A stretch of DNA of 64,000 nucleotides from Granulicoccus phenolivorans DSM 17626 = NBRC 107789 = JCM 15570 (GCF_000423085.1 NZ_AUHH01000002.1:124001-188000); one strand, 5' to 3'; positions 34,888 through 44,123 are shown, numbered from the stretch's first letter. The notes: generated by a model from the letters alone, not told the origin. A program made the numbers and translations.

Positions 34888-35523
34888 ATGTCCGATGAGG
34901 GGAATTCCGGCTCATTGAGTCGGCGCGACAAGGCCGCCCAAACTCGGCGTACCATCGCGGCGGCGGCCCACCGCCTGTTCTGCGAACGCGGGTACGCCGG
35001 CACCCGAATGGCCGACGTCGCACGTGAATCCGGTTTTGCGGTGCAGACGGTGTACTTCGTGTTTCACTCCAAACCCGAGTTGCTTCAGGCCTGCTATGTC
35101 GACGCCGTGAAGGGCCAGGACGATCCGCGGCCTCCGCAAGAGCAGCCCTTCTATTCCGCAATGCTGGCCGCACCGACGGGGGAAGAGTTCTTTCGGCATT
35201 TTGCGGAGGGGAACACCGCGATTCAGGCGCGGATTGCGGGGCTCGCCGACGTTGTCCGGGCAGCCCGGCACGAGCCGGAGGCCAACCAGGTGTGGGAGTT
35301 CAACGAGGAACTTCGCCGACGTGGGTATGCCGAGATCCTGGCCGTGGTGGAGCAGCGTGGCTGGCTCCGGCCGGGGCTGGATATGGCCGAGGCTCTGGAT
35401 CTGATGCTGATGTACGGAAGCGCCGGAACGTATAACTCGCTGGTGCGGGACGCCGGCTGGGACATTTCGCGCTTCACTGTCTGGCTCGGTGCGGTCCTGG
35501 CGCGGGAACTGTTGAATGGTTGA
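34888..35523 (+). CDS. TetR family transcriptional regulator
   Basis: A 211-aa regulator with the TetR helix-turn-helix at about residues 32-55 (ADVARESGFAVQTVYFVFHSKPELL) and a helical ligand domain. It is divergent from the small protein gene at 34522 and the palindrome between them is its probable site. Ligand unknown. Base composition is a little lower in GC than neighbours at the N-terminal coding end. Confidence 0.9.
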   Translation: MSDEGNSGSLSRRDKAAQTRRTIAAAAHRLFCERGYAGTRMADVARESGFAVQTVYFVFHSKPELLQACYVDAVKGQDDPRPPQEQPFYSAMLAAPTGEEFFRHFAEGNTAIQARIAGLADVVRAARHEPEANQVWEFNEELRRRGYAEILAVVEQRGWLRPGLDMAEALDLMLMYGSAGTYNSLVRDAGWDISRFTVWLGAVLARELLNG

Positions 35524-35543
35524 AAGAACCCTCCTGCCGGAGC

Positions 35544-35948
35544 TCAGGTCGCGGCGGGGATGATCCCGGCTCGACGCAGGTAGCCGGCCAGACCGTCGGT
35601 CAGCGGGAGCGTCTCGAGCTCCTCGGGGGTGACCCAGCGCGCGTCATCGGCGTCGTCGCCGGCGCGGAGGTCGCCGCCGAGCACTTCGGCGGCGAAGTCG
35701 TGGACTTCGTAGACTCCACCGTCGCCGGTCGGGATCTCGACCACCCACAACTGCGCGCCCACCCGGACCCGCAGTCCGGTCTCCTCCAGGGTTTCCCGGC
35801 CGGCTGCCTCGGCCGCAGTCTCACCGGGTTCGGCCTTGCCGCCCGGCACTGACCAGAGCCCTTTGCCCGGCTCGCGGCCCCGGCGTACGAGCAACACGCG
35901 ACCCCGGTGGTCGGTGATGACGGTACTGGCCGCAAGGATGGGGCGCAT
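35544..35948 (-). CDS. NUDIX hydrolase
   Basis: A 134-aa NUDIX domain protein from the ATG at 35948 (GGTGGAG upstream); longer starts reach into non-coding DNA. The Nudix box GGKAEPGETAAEAAGRETLEETGL follows the GX5EX7REUXEEXGU pattern (Gly-x5-Glu-x7-Arg-Glu-x-x-Glu-Glu-x-Gly), split in this description across residues 42-64. It cleaves nucleoside diphosphates linked to another group, possibly as a MutT-like sanitising enzyme. Convergent with the TetR gene. Confidence 0.92.
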   Translation of the reverse strand: MRPILAASTVITDHRGRVLLVRRGREPGKGLWSVPGGKAEPGETAAEAAGRETLEETGLRVRVGAQLWVVEIPTGDGGVYEVHDFAAEVLGGDLRAGDDADDARWVTPEELETLPLTDGLAGYLRRAGIIPAAT

Positions 35949-36064
35949 GGCTCCACCGTAGTAGGTGGCGTGCTCGCTCGCAGCCAGGTAGGAGCCCAAT
36001 TGGCTGGGGTAGGGTGCGATTCCGGCTCGCGCATATCGCTGTTCAAATCTTGGAAGTGGAACGC

Positions 36065-36451
36065 ATGTCACGAGATAACGCCAGGGAAGTCCATATGTCT
36101 GAGGCCTTCGATCTGAGGATCTATGACCGTGATGGTAGAGAGTCCTGGTACGTGGAGCCCAGTGATTTACCGCTGACCGAAATGCTCCGAGCGAAAATAA
36201 GAGCAAAACGGGGCTCCTACAACGAACTGGAAAGCGACCCCGAGATTCGGCGTCGAAGCTACCTCGACGCGTGGGTCCTTGCCCGGGAAGTGGCGCGCGA
36301 ACTGTCCGGGTCCTACATCGTGTACTGGGACACGTTCGTTCTTTGGCCCAAACCACCCACCAGCGAGCCGGTTCTCGATATGCAAATGCCTACCGGAACG
36401 CTGGACGCTCTGGATCCCCCGCATCGCCGAGCGCGCCGTACTGAGAAATAG
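36065..36451 (+). CDS. Small hypothetical protein
   Basis: A protein of up to 128 aa starting at the ATG at 36065; the ATG at 36095 (MSEAFDLRIYDRDGRESWY) is an alternative. No motif, signal or membrane segment is recognised. It has lower GC and more AT-rich codons than its neighbours and lies just outside the tRNA-Val element, so it may be an earlier acquisition. Confidence 0.5.
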   Translation: MSRDNAREVHMSEAFDLRIYDRDGRESWYVEPSDLPLTEMLRAKIRAKRGSYNELESDPEIRRRSYLDAWVLAREVARELSGSYIVYWDTFVLWPKPPTSEPVLDMQMPTGTLDALDPPHRRARRTEK

Positions 36452-36573
36452 GGTGGACGGCGTGTGCGAGGAATGGGCTGGCACAGCGGGGTACCAAGCG
36501 ACAGGTCTCGCGGCGGTGGCGGCACGCCGGGACGGCCGGCGGCAGGGCCAGGAGCGTTTTGCCTGGTCGGGCT

Positions 36574-36618
36574 GGGTGGGCGCAGAGGGACTCGAACCCC
36601 CGACTCCTTGCTTGTAAG
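36574..36618. repeat. Attachment-site duplication of the tRNA-Val 3' end
   Basis: These 45 bases repeat 39371-39415, the 3' half of tRNA-Val, with a single mismatch (T at 36608, C at 39405). They include the T-arm and anticodon loop but the tRNA is not completed. Such a copy is the standard mark left by a tyrosine-recombinase element integrating into a tRNA gene. The pair bounds a 2.8-kb element. Confidence 0.9.
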
Positions 36619-36661
36619 TGACCCCTGAGTCGCGTTTGGCCAGCCTTTTGCGGGTGGGCAC

Positions 36662-36700
36662 CTGCCTGACCTCACTCGGCTGCCTGACGAACTGCCTGAC
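36662..36700. repeat. Three CTGCCTGAC repeats beside the attachment site
   Basis: Exact copies of CTGCCTGAC start at 36662, 36680 and 36692, 44 to 74 bases inside the left attachment copy. Direct repeats in this place are typical arm-type binding sites of an integrase or excisionase. The function is inferred. Confidence 0.5.
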
Positions 36701-36938
36701 GACACGGTTTCAAAGGCCGTCCCGTCAGGGCCTTTCGGTGCACTGCCCAGGGGAGGGCCGCCGCCCCGATAGCTGCCCGTTTGTCTTGCGGAGTCGTGCC
36801 GGGTCAAGGGTCGAAGATCCGAAGGACGCGAAGCGCCCTTGACGCGGTACGGGGTAGCAAGATCGTCGGGTAGCGGGGCGACGGTCCGTTGGTGAGAAGT
36901 TCTGGGGACGTAACCACAGCCGGTTGCGTCCCCTTCTT

Positions 36939-37052
36939 GCTGCCCTGGGCCGGTGGTGAGGTCGCGGGGTCCCCGGGGTGGCGAGCGCCAGCGAGCCGGG
37001 GCCCCGGGGTGCGGCCGGCCGCCGGCGCCAGGGCAGCGGCGCCGAAGGCGCC
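36939..37052. repeat. Structured inverted-repeat region
   Basis: CTGCCCTGG near 36938 pairs with CCAGGGCAG near 37027, enclosing GGGGTCCCCGGGG and GGGGCCCCGGGG blocks that can pair with each other. A second hairpin, GGCGCC-GAA-GGCGCC, follows at once. It may act as a transcription block protecting the nuclease gene or as part of the attachment site. Confidence 0.5.
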
Positions 37053-37336
37053 TCGAGCCACGCGAGGAAACTGCTCACCCAATCGACCTGGCACAACCTG
37101 TCCTGTGTCGACACCAGCTTGAGACGCTCTCGCATCACGATCGGCTTGACAGGTTTCGCGCCAGCATCGGTCCTGCGGCTTTGACTATGCGTCCGTGATT
37201 ATCGCGGGTCAGAAGTCCCAGCTGCCCGCCTAGGCGTGCTCCGGGGGTCGACCTAGCCTGGGGACCCCCGGAATCGACGTACAAGCCCGGAGTGGTCAGC
37301 ACCTACTCGATGCGGAGGCAGTTAGACTCCACGTCC

Positions 37337-38968
37337 ATGAGCGAGCCTGTCCTGAAGGTGCCTGCTGGTAGCGCGTTGCGGTCAGACGCAAGCCTGTACC
37401 GCCTAAAACTGGCGGTCACAAAAGCGCTTCGCGCACAGATGGATAGTACCTCGAAGTGGCGCGATATCGCCCAAGCAACAGGCACGGATCAACTGATCAA
37501 ATCCGTCCACACGGACGAGACGTTTCTTGATGTCATTGTTGATCGAATGGAGTGGCAAGATGACGAGTATGACGCAGCCGTTCGTGACTTTGTTGGCTCG
37601 TTGCTCGGCCTGAAGACTAATTTCATTCCGTTCAACGGGTCCGTTGTGACACCAACGCAACTACCCGTCCTGGAGGAAATGCTGAATCTCCCACAGTGGC
37701 TGGCAGAGCACGAGCCACTTCTTCACGGAGAACTGTATGCACCGGAACAGGATCATTTGGCCTCCACCTTCCCAGTGGACCTAGATGGCGTGCTAGCGGT
37801 TATGGACGCAGCCTCAGCCAACCTCGACCGGCTCCAGAAGGTGTGGGAGCGCGCGTCACGTATGCTGCCGACGGCGCCCGCTCGGGGCTCCGATCCCGAG
37901 TATGATGACCTGATGCGGGCATGGGGCACGTTGATCTCTGGCTTGCCTCCGATTGAAGGATGGACCATAACGCAGACTCCTCCATCAATGGATGAGATGA
38001 GAATTCTCTACTCGGCCGACGCCGAGGAAGACCAACCAGCGTATTCCGTATTTGAGCATATCGCCCAGGGACCGCAGAAGGATCTCGACGAGTATCGTTT
38101 TAGGCTCGCGAAGGCACGCAGAGTGGTGATCCGAGATCGTCTTCAGGATCTTGTGGGAATAGTTGACACGCTACTTCCCCAAATTCTTGATGGGGCGCCT
38201 GATGATTCGACCCCGGTAAATGATTCCCGTATCGAAGAGATAACTCGTTCGATCACTGAAATTGAGCGGCTTATGGGCGACACGGCTGCCAGAGTCGGTC
38301 GCTGGGGACACCTGCACCGCCATATTCGCTTCAGCGAAGGACACGATTGGCACGACATCCACGAATTGGATTGGCCAAGCGTCAAGGTAGACATTGAAGC
38401 TGCATGCTTTTCCGAGGTTGATCCGCTGCCTATCCCTCCAGGGGTCGATTTGGCACACTTGGCCGCGAGCAAGCCCAAAGGACCTGCTTCCACAGCGCTC
38501 AATTGGGATCTGCTCGACGACACCGGATTCGAACGACTTCTCTACGAATTGCTACTAGGCCTGCCGGGGTATCAGAACGTTCAGCTACTTATGAAGACGA
38601 GGGCCGCGGACCGTGGGCGCGATCTATCGGCGGAGTACGCCTACGATGACGGTGCCGGGGGCACTAGAACTGACCGAGTCATCGTGCAGGACAAGCACTG
38701 GCGATCGAAATCCGTCCCACCCGAAGAGATTCACAGTGGCCTGACAAGGATCCGTCTTTGGGAGCCGCCACCAATAGACGTCTACATCGTAGCAACCAGT
38801 GGTCATTTCTCGCCAGACGCAGTTGCGTGGATCGAGAAGCACAACCATGACGGAGGAAGGCCAAGGATCGACATGTGGCCCGAGGCCCGACTGAGTACGC
38901 TTCTGTCCCAGAAACCGCATCTCGTGGTCCAATTTGGTCTACGGTCAGCATCGGCAATCAGTGATTAA
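37337..38968 (+). CDS. Mrr-like restriction nuclease with a large novel N-terminal region
   Basis: A 543-aa protein. The last 155 residues form a restriction-endonuclease-like (Mrr) domain: FERLLYELLLGLPGYQNVQ, then the PD-(D/E)xK core DRGRDL (catalytic Asp) and VIVQDKHW (Gln-Asp-Lys, where Mrr proteins usually have Q-C/A-K). Residues 1-380 are helical and unrecognised. Base composition is clearly lower in GC than the chromosome. It is the only intact gene in the tRNA-Val element. A single-gene anti-phage role is likely by context and fold, but unproven. The ATG at 37337 was preferred to 37292, where the extra residues look random. Confidence 0.8.
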   Translation: MSEPVLKVPAGSALRSDASLYRLKLAVTKALRAQMDSTSKWRDIAQATGTDQLIKSVHTDETFLDVIVDRMEWQDDEYDAAVRDFVGSLLGLKTNFIPFNGSVVTPTQLPVLEEMLNLPQWLAEHEPLLHGELYAPEQDHLASTFPVDLDGVLAVMDAASANLDRLQKVWERASRMLPTAPARGSDPEYDDLMRAWGTLISGLPPIEGWTITQTPPSMDEMRILYSADAEEDQPAYSVFEHIAQGPQKDLDEYRFRLAKARRVVIRDRLQDLVGIVDTLLPQILDGAPDDSTPVNDSRIEEITRSITEIERLMGDTAARVGRWGHLHRHIRFSEGHDWHDIHELDWPSVKVDIEAACFSEVDPLPIPPGVDLAHLAASKPKGPASTALNWDLLDDTGFERLLYELLLGLPGYQNVQLLMKTRAADRGRDLSAEYAYDDGAGGTRTDRVIVQDKHWRSKSVPPEEIHSGLTRIRLWEPPPIDVYIVATSGHFSPDAVAWIEKHNHDGGRPRIDMWPEARLSTLLSQKPHLVVQFGLRSASAISD

Positions 38969-39065
38969 TCAGCCAGCATTCGCTTCAGGTCGTTGGAATA
39001 TTCATGCCGAGAGTTCCACTTATTCTGCGACCCCAACTTGACGATTCCCGCTTGTCCCGGCCAAG

Positions 39066-39300
39066 GTGTGTAACCCCGGCGTGGATCCGGAGGACTGGAC
39101 GCCGAGAGACCTGCGGCATTCGTTCGTCTCGATCCTGTCGCAGAGCGGCGTACCCATCGAAGAGATCTCGCGGCTGATGGGGCACGCCGGAACAGCTGTC
39201 ACCGAACTGGTCTATCGCCACGAACTGCGCCCGGTACTCCAGGCCGGCGCGGGCGCGATGGACCTGGTCTTCCCACATTTGGGCACCAGCGCCGGAAGTG
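39066..39300 (+). pseudogene. C-terminal remnant of a tyrosine recombinase (integrase)
   Basis: About 78 residues survive: TPRDLRHSFVSILSQSG with the box-II arginine (the usual His before it is Arg), then SRLMGHAGTAVTELVYRH with the second His and the catalytic Tyr. The N-terminal and most of the catalytic domain are missing and the frame upstream is closed by stops, so it is a broken gene. Its position directly beside tRNA-Val is where the integrase of such an element sits, so the element can no longer move by itself. Confidence 0.85.
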
Positions 39301-39373
39301 TTTCGTCAGGCAAAGGGGCCTCCTGGCGAAACCGACCAGGAAGGCCAAAAACGTTTCGCCTAGTCAGACGGGG

Positions 39374-39447
39374 TGGGCGCAGAGGGACTCGAACCCCCGA
39401 CTCCCTGCTTGTAAGGCAGGTGCTCTAACCAACTGAGCTATGCGCCC
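39374..39447 (-). tRNA. tRNA-Val (UAC)
   Basis: A complete 74-nt cloverleaf on the minus strand: 7-bp acceptor GGGCGCA/TGCGCCC, D-arm GCTC/GAGC, anticodon stem CCTGC/GCAGG with loop CTTACAA (anticodon UAC, valine), and T-arm with GTTCGAGTC. CCA is not encoded. Its 3' half is duplicated at 36574 and it is the integration site of the element to its left. Confidence 0.95.
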
Positions 39448-39628
39448 GCAGCGGTAAACACTAGCAGCACTTTGTCCGAGCTACCGATTTCGCCCGCGTA
39501 CGGTCGGCGATCGGCCGCCAGACCCGCGACCACTCCCGGACGGACTGCTTCGGGCGACGCTTCCGTCCCGACGGGGCCTTCCCGCGACGGATCGTGCAGC
39601 GCAGGGCCTTCCCGCGATCCTTCCGCGA

Positions 39629-39695
39629 GTGCCGCGACGCCAAACGCTTCCCGCGGTGTGTTGCAACGGGTGCGCCACGAATCTTCTATCGCGGA
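39629..39695. repeat. 67-bp direct duplication, copy A
   Basis: Matches 40025-40091 at 64 of 67 positions (GTGCCGCGACGCC... to ...TCTATCGCGGA), 396 bases apart. Both copies carry TTGCAACGGGTGC and the short TCGCGGA/CTTCCCGCGG motifs, so they appear to be one older intergenic unit duplicated. Confidence 0.85.
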
Positions 39696-39734
39696 GCGAC
39701 CCCTACCATCGCAGCAACCACCCCGGCCGGCGCT

Positions 39735-39806
39735 CCCATCGCCGGAAGCCCAACCCATCGCCGGAAGCCCAACCCATCGCGCGAAGCCCAACCCATCGCG
39801 AGACCT
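39735..39806. repeat. Four tandem 19-base repeats
   Basis: The unit CCCATCGCCGGAAGCCCAA occurs twice exactly (39735-39753, 39754-39772), then with CGCG instead of CCGG (39773-39791), then partly (39792 onward). It is built on the interspersed TCGCGGGAAG motif. There are no spacers, so it is not a CRISPR array. Confidence 0.85.
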
Positions 39807-40024
39807 GGTACCCAGCCGAACGTGGGCCGATCCTGCCACCAGCAGCCCCGAATCGACCTGAACCCGCCCAATTCCGCTGTCTGGCGGCAGGATCGGAACA
39901 CTCACCCGCTCGCACCCCACCGAGACCAGGCCCGGCGGCACCATGGCCACCACCCCGACCCCCGGGCCGGCCCCTTCCCGCGATAGCTACCACAGGGGCG
40001 CGGCTTCCCGCGACAGCTCTGAGC

Positions 40025-40091
40025 GTGCCGCGACGCCAAACGCTTCCCGCGGGGTGTTGCAACGGGTGCACGACGAATCTTCTATCGCGGA
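40025..40091. repeat. 67-bp direct duplication, copy B
   Basis: The second copy of the unit at 39629-39695, with three base differences. It ends 130 bases before the peroxiredoxin-like gene's stop, in the non-coding stretch. Confidence 0.85.
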
Positions 40092-40221
40092 ACTACCCTT
40101 GCCACCGCGGGAACCACCCCGACCGACGCTCCCATCGCGCGAAGCCGAACCCATCGCGGGAAGCCCGCGCCCCCGGACCCGCGGCGCGATCCCAACGTCC
40201 CACCCCGAGAGTCCCGGCCTG

Positions 40222-40683
40222 CTACTCCGCGCGCAACCGCCGCAACGCATCCAGGTGCGCCTGCAGGTCCCGCGGCCGCGAGGGGTCGTACGCCGCCAGC
40301 CACCGCAACCGCGACTGCGGATCGAACAGAAACGAGGCCCGCTGCGCAATCCCGAGCTTCTCGTCGAACACCCCGAACCGCTTGGCGATCTTCCCGTGCG
40401 GCCAGTGGTCGGAGATCATCGACCACCAGAACCCCTCGCTGTCGGCGAACACCCGCAGCGCGAAGGGCGAGTCGCACGAGATCGCCGCAATCCGGCAGCC
40501 GAGCGCGTCGAACTGCGGGCGCAACGCCTTGAGCACCCGCAGTTCCCCGGATCCGATGCCGGTGAAGGCGTACGGGTAGAAGACCAGCAGCCACCAGGAA
40601 TCGCCGGGCAGGCGCACGGTCTGGCCCAGTTGATTGGTGGCGTCGAAGGGCTCGATCCGCTCACCGATCTCCGGATGGGTCAT
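40222..40683 (-). CDS. AhpE-type peroxiredoxin-fold protein lacking the peroxidatic Cys
   Basis: A 153-aa thioredoxin-fold protein of the AhpE/1-Cys peroxiredoxin family ([24 protein letters not shown]-like [44 protein letters not shown]). In active members the loop reads TGxCxGEL. Here it is TGIGSGEL, with Gly44 (codon GGA, checked on the strand) where the catalytic Cys belongs. The only Cys near the site is in AISCDSP. The active threonine two residues before is kept. It may be a non-peroxidase binding protein. Followed by the DUF3052 gene upstream on the same strand (6 bases apart). Confidence 0.85.
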   Translation of the reverse strand: MTHPEIGERIEPFDATNQLGQTVRLPGDSWWLLVFYPYAFTGIGSGELRVLKALRPQFDALGCRIAAISCDSPFALRVFADSEGFWWSMISDHWPHGKIAKRFGVFDEKLGIAQRASFLFDPQSRLRWLAAYDPSRPRDLQAHLDALRRLRAE

Positions 40684-40689
40684 CGCGCG

Positions 40690-41112
40690 CTACTTCCGTC
40701 CACCCTTGGGTCGGACGAGCTTGTTGGCGGTCCAGTCCGCGGAGACCGACGCACCCCCGGTCAGCGAGAGGCCGGCGGTCAGCGCCGCCTCGGAGATGTC
40801 GGCCGGATCGACAGTGCCCTCGCGACCGACCTTCGGCGTCAGCAGCCAGATCTGCCCATTGGGGGCAAGATCCGCCAGCGCGTCCACCAACACATCGGTC
40901 AGGTCCCCGTCGTCATCGCGGAACCATTGCAGCACCGCATCGACCGCCTCCACGGCATCCTCGATGAGTTCGGAATCGATCGCATCCTCGATCGCGAACC
41001 GCAACTCGTCGTCGCAGTCCTCATCCCATCCGAACTCCTGGACCACGTTGCCCTTGGACAGGCCCAGCTTCTCGGCCGCACTGGCCCTGCTCGGCCCCGC
41101 TGTGCTTCCCAC
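40690..41112 (-). CDS. DUF3052 family protein
   Basis: A 140-aa acidic protein ([53 protein letters not shown]) matching the actinobacterial DUF3052 family, which lies beside aceE in mycobacteria and Streptomyces. The start is the GTG at 41112 after a GGAGGA site; a much longer open frame on this strand is only a shadow of aceE. Function unknown. It is divergent from aceE and upstream of the peroxiredoxin-like gene. Confidence 0.88.
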   Translation of the reverse strand: MGSTAGPSRASAAEKLGLSKGNVVQEFGWDEDCDDELRFAIEDAIDSELIEDAVEAVDAVLQWFRDDDGDLTDVLVDALADLAPNGQIWLLTPKVGREGTVDPADISEAALTAGLSLTGGASVSADWTANKLVRPKGGRK

Positions 41113-41295
41113 GACTCCTCCGTTCGGTTCGCTGTCGGCGGCATATGTACCAAATCGTGCCAGACTCCGCCCCGGTTCGGGGGGACGCCCCCGGATTGGA
41201 ATCCGACGGCGCGCCGTACCACGCCCGAGCCCCCACTGATCGGGGCACGGGGCAAAGTGAAAGGATGGGGGCTCAAAACGTGTGAAGGAGTCTTG

Positions 41296-44067
41296 ATGGC
41301 CAACGGCGACCGACCGGCAATCACTGCTGAGGGCACGGCCTTCCAACTGCCCGATATTGATCCTGCGGAGACCCAGGAATGGCTGGAGTCCTTCGACGGC
41401 CTGCTGGACAGCAGCGGTCAGAACCGGGCCCGCTTCGTGATGCTGAAGCTGTTGGACCGGGCGCGGCAGCGGCAGGTGGGACTCCCCTCGTTGCGCTCCA
41501 GCGACTACATCAACACCATCGCGCCCGAGGACGAGCCCTGGTTCCCCGGCGATGAGGAGATCGAGCGCAAGATCCGCCGGGCGATCCGCTGGAACGCCGC
41601 GATCATGGTGTCCAAGGCCAACCGCAAGGGCCTGGAGGTCGGCGGGCACATCGCCACCTACGCCTCGGCGGCCAGCCTCTACGAGGTCGGCTACAACCAC
41701 TTCTTCCGCGGCAAGGACCACCCCGGCGGCGGCGACCACATCTTCGTCCAGGGGCACGCGGCCCCCGGCATCTACGCCCGCTCGTACCTGCTCGGCCGGT
41801 TGTCCGCCCAGGACCTCGACGGGTTCCGCCAGGAGCATTCCCGGGGCCCGCACGCCGGCCTGTCCTCCTATCCGCACCCCCGCTCGATGCCGACCTTCTG
41901 GGAGTTCCCGACGGTGTCGATGGGCATCGGCCCGATGAACGCGATCTACCAGGCCCGGATGAACCGGTACATGGCCAACCGCGGCATCAAGGACACCTCC
42001 GACCAGCACGTTTGGGCGTTCCTCGGCGACGGCGAGATGGGCGAACCCGAGTCGCTCGGTGCGATCAACGTCGCCACCCGCGAGGGCCTGGACAATCTGA
42101 CCTTCGTGATCAACTGCAACCTGCAGCAGTTGGACGGCCCGGTCCGCGGCAACGGCAAGATCATCCAGGAGCTGGAGTCGATCTTCCGCGGCGCCGGCTG
42201 GAACGTCATCAAGGTGCTGTGGGGCCGGCAGTGGGATCCGCTGTTGGCCGCCGACACCGACGGCGTCCTGCTGAACAAGCTGAACACCACCCCCGACGGC
42301 ACCTTCCAGACGCTGGCGACCGAGTCCGGGGCCTACATCCGCAAAACCCTGTTCGACGATCCGCGGCTGCAGAAGCTGGTCGAGCACCTGACCGACCACG
42401 ACCTGGAGTCGAACCTCCCCCGGGGTGGGCACGACTACCGCAAGGTGTACGCGGCCTTCCAGGCGGCGGCCAACCATGTCGGGCAGCCGACGGTGATCCT
42501 GGCCCAGACGGTCAAGGGCTGGACCATCGATGCGCTGGAGGCCAAGAACGCCACCCACCAGATGAAGAAGCTGACCTCGGAGGATCTCAAGGTCTTCCGC
42601 GACCGGATCCATCTGCCGATCCCGGACAAGGACCTCGAGGACGCCTACAACCCGCCGTACTACCACCCGGGCAAGGACTCCGAGGTGATCCAGTACATGA
42701 TCGAGCGCCGGATGAGCCTGGGCGGCTACGCCCCGATCCGCAGGGTCAAACCGAAGATCCTCACCCTGCCCGGCGACAAGCCGTACGCCCCGCTGCTGGC
42801 CCGCCCCGCCGAGGGGCACAAGGTGCCGAAGGTGGCCACCACCCAGGCCTTCGTCCGGCTGCTGCGCGAACTGATGCGCGACCCCGAGATCGGGCACCGG
42901 ATCGTCCCGATCGCCCCCGACGAGTACCGCACCTTCGGCATGGACTCGATGTTCCCGACGAACAAGATCTACAACCCGAACGGGCAGACCTACGAGTCGG
43001 TGGACCGCAAGCTGCTGCTGAAGTGGTCGGAGTCCAAGACCGGCCAGTTGCTCCACGAGGGCATCTCCGAGGCCGGCGGGCTGTGTTCGTTCACCGCGGC
43101 CGGGACGGCGTACGCCACCCATGGCGAGCCGATGATCCCGGTGTTCATGTTCTACTCGATGTTCGGGTTCCAGCGCGTCGGCGACTTCATCTGGGCGGCC
43201 GCCGATGAACTCACCCGTGGCTTCCTGTGCGGGGCGACCGCGGGCCGGACCACCCTGACCGGCGAGGGCCTGCAGCACGCCGACGGCCATTCGCCGCTGC
43301 TGGCGGCCAGCAACCCCGCGGTGGTGCACTACGACCCGGCGTACTCCTACGAGATCGCCCACATCGTCCGCGACGGCCTGCGCCGGATGTACGGCTACGG
43401 GCTGAACGAGGAGCACCCCTTCGGTGAGGACGTCATGTACTACCTCACCATGTACAACGAGCCGATCGAGCAACCGGGACAGCCCGACGACGTCGACATC
43501 GAGGGCATCCTCAAGGGCATCCACCTGGTCTCCCCGAGCAAGGATCACGGCTTCGCCAAGGCGCAGCTGCTCGCGTCCGGGGTCGGCGTCCCGTGGGCGC
43601 TGAAGGCCCAGCAGATCCTGCTCGAGGAATGGAACGTCGACGCCTCGGTGTGGTCGGTGACCTCCTGGAACGAGCTGGCCCGCGAGGCCATGCAGGTCGA
43701 GGACCGCAACCTGCTGCACCCCGACGAGCCGAACAAGGTGCCCTACATCACCGAGAAGCTCGCCGGTGCCGAGGGTCCGGTGATCGCGGTCAGCGACTAC
43801 CAGCGCGCGGTCCAGGACCAGATCCGGCCGTACGTGGAGCACACCTGGCGCTCGCTGGGCACCGACGGGTTCGGCTTCGCCGACACCCGGGCCGCGGCCC
43901 GGCGCTACTTCCGGGTCGATGCCGAGTCGATCGTCGTGGCGACGCTGGACGCCCTGGCCCGGGAGGGCAAGTACCGCCGCGAGGCGCCGGGCGAGGCGTT
44001 CCGCCGCTACCGGATCGATGATCCGACTGCGGTCGCCTCGATCCAGCAGGAGGGCGCCGGCGCCTGA
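41296..44067 (+). CDS. aceE: Pyruvate dehydrogenase E1 component (homodimeric)
   Basis: A 923-aa thiamine-diphosphate enzyme that decarboxylates pyruvate and passes the acetyl group to the lipoyl E2, making acetyl-CoA. The TPP-binding motif spans [12 protein letters not shown] to the INCNLQQ Asn (about residues 247-278). The large C-terminal half ([19 protein letters not shown] region) matches AceE over its whole length. The ATG at 41296 follows GAAGGAG. It sits next to the fatty-acid synthesis operon and DUF3052 as in other actinobacteria. The E2 and E3 genes are elsewhere. Confidence 0.97.
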   Translation: MANGDRPAITAEGTAFQLPDIDPAETQEWLESFDGLLDSSGQNRARFVMLKLLDRARQRQVGLPSLRSSDYINTIAPEDEPWFPGDEEIERKIRRAIRWNAAIMVSKANRKGLEVGGHIATYASAASLYEVGYNHFFRGKDHPGGGDHIFVQGHAAPGIYARSYLLGRLSAQDLDGFRQEHSRGPHAGLSSYPHPRSMPTFWEFPTVSMGIGPMNAIYQARMNRYMANRGIKDTSDQHVWAFLGDGEMGEPESLGAINVATREGLDNLTFVINCNLQQLDGPVRGNGKIIQELESIFRGAGWNVIKVLWGRQWDPLLAADTDGVLLNKLNTTPDGTFQTLATESGAYIRKTLFDDPRLQKLVEHLTDHDLESNLPRGGHDYRKVYAAFQAAANHVGQPTVILAQTVKGWTIDALEAKNATHQMKKLTSEDLKVFRDRIHLPIPDKDLEDAYNPPYYHPGKDSEVIQYMIERRMSLGGYAPIRRVKPKILTLPGDKPYAPLLARPAEGHKVPKVATTQAFVRLLRELMRDPEIGHRIVPIAPDEYRTFGMDSMFPTNKIYNPNGQTYESVDRKLLLKWSESKTGQLLHEGISEAGGLCSFTAAGTAYATHGEPMIPVFMFYSMFGFQRVGDFIWAAADELTRGFLCGATAGRTTLTGEGLQHADGHSPLLAASNPAVVHYDPAYSYEIAHIVRDGLRRMYGYGLNEEHPFGEDVMYYLTMYNEPIEQPGQPDDVDIEGILKGIHLVSPSKDHGFAKAQLLASGVGVPWALKAQQILLEEWNVDASVWSVTSWNELAREAMQVEDRNLLHPDEPNKVPYITEKLAGAEGPVIAVSDYQRAVQDQIRPYVEHTWRSLGTDGFGFADTRAAARRYFRVDAESIVVATLDALAREGKYRREAPGEAFRRYRIDDPTAVASIQQEGAGA

Positions 44068-44123
44068 CGCCGGTGGCCCCGCGTTCGACAGGTTCGCCGC
44101 GTTCGACAGGTCCACCGCGTACG

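Larger units (their letters stand above)
36452..37336. other. Gene-free left part of the integrated element
   Basis: No convincing coding frame is seen. The stretch holds the 45-base copy of the tRNA-Val 3' end (36574-36618), three CTGCCTGAC repeats (36662-36700), a long imperfect hairpin with arms near 36940 and 37030 and the hairpin GGCGCC-GAA-GGCGCC (37038-37052). This is the look of a phage or integrative-element attachment region. Confidence 0.6.
39448..40221. other. Non-coding, repeat-rich region
   Basis: No gene is supported in these 774 bases. The region is full of the short motif CTTCCCGCGA and its reverse TCGCGGGAAG, many of them in the form CCCATCGCGGGAAG or CTTCCCGCGAC. It also holds a 19-base tandem repeat and a 67-base direct duplication, each listed separately. 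Confidence 0.65.

Noticed and set aside
36574-36618. Second tRNA-Val gene
   Set aside because: Only the 3' half is present; no D-arm or 5' acceptor strand follows, so it is an attachment-site copy.
39301-39428. Continuation of the integrase fragment through tRNA-Val
   Set aside because: The extra residues come from reading the tRNA gene and are not integrase-like.
39735-39806. Possible CRISPR array
   Set aside because: The 19-base units are directly adjacent without spacers and no cas genes are near.
40690-44115. 1141-codon open frame on the minus strand
   Set aside because: Antisense to aceE over most of its length; only the last 140 codons (from the GTG at 41112) are a real DUF3052 gene.
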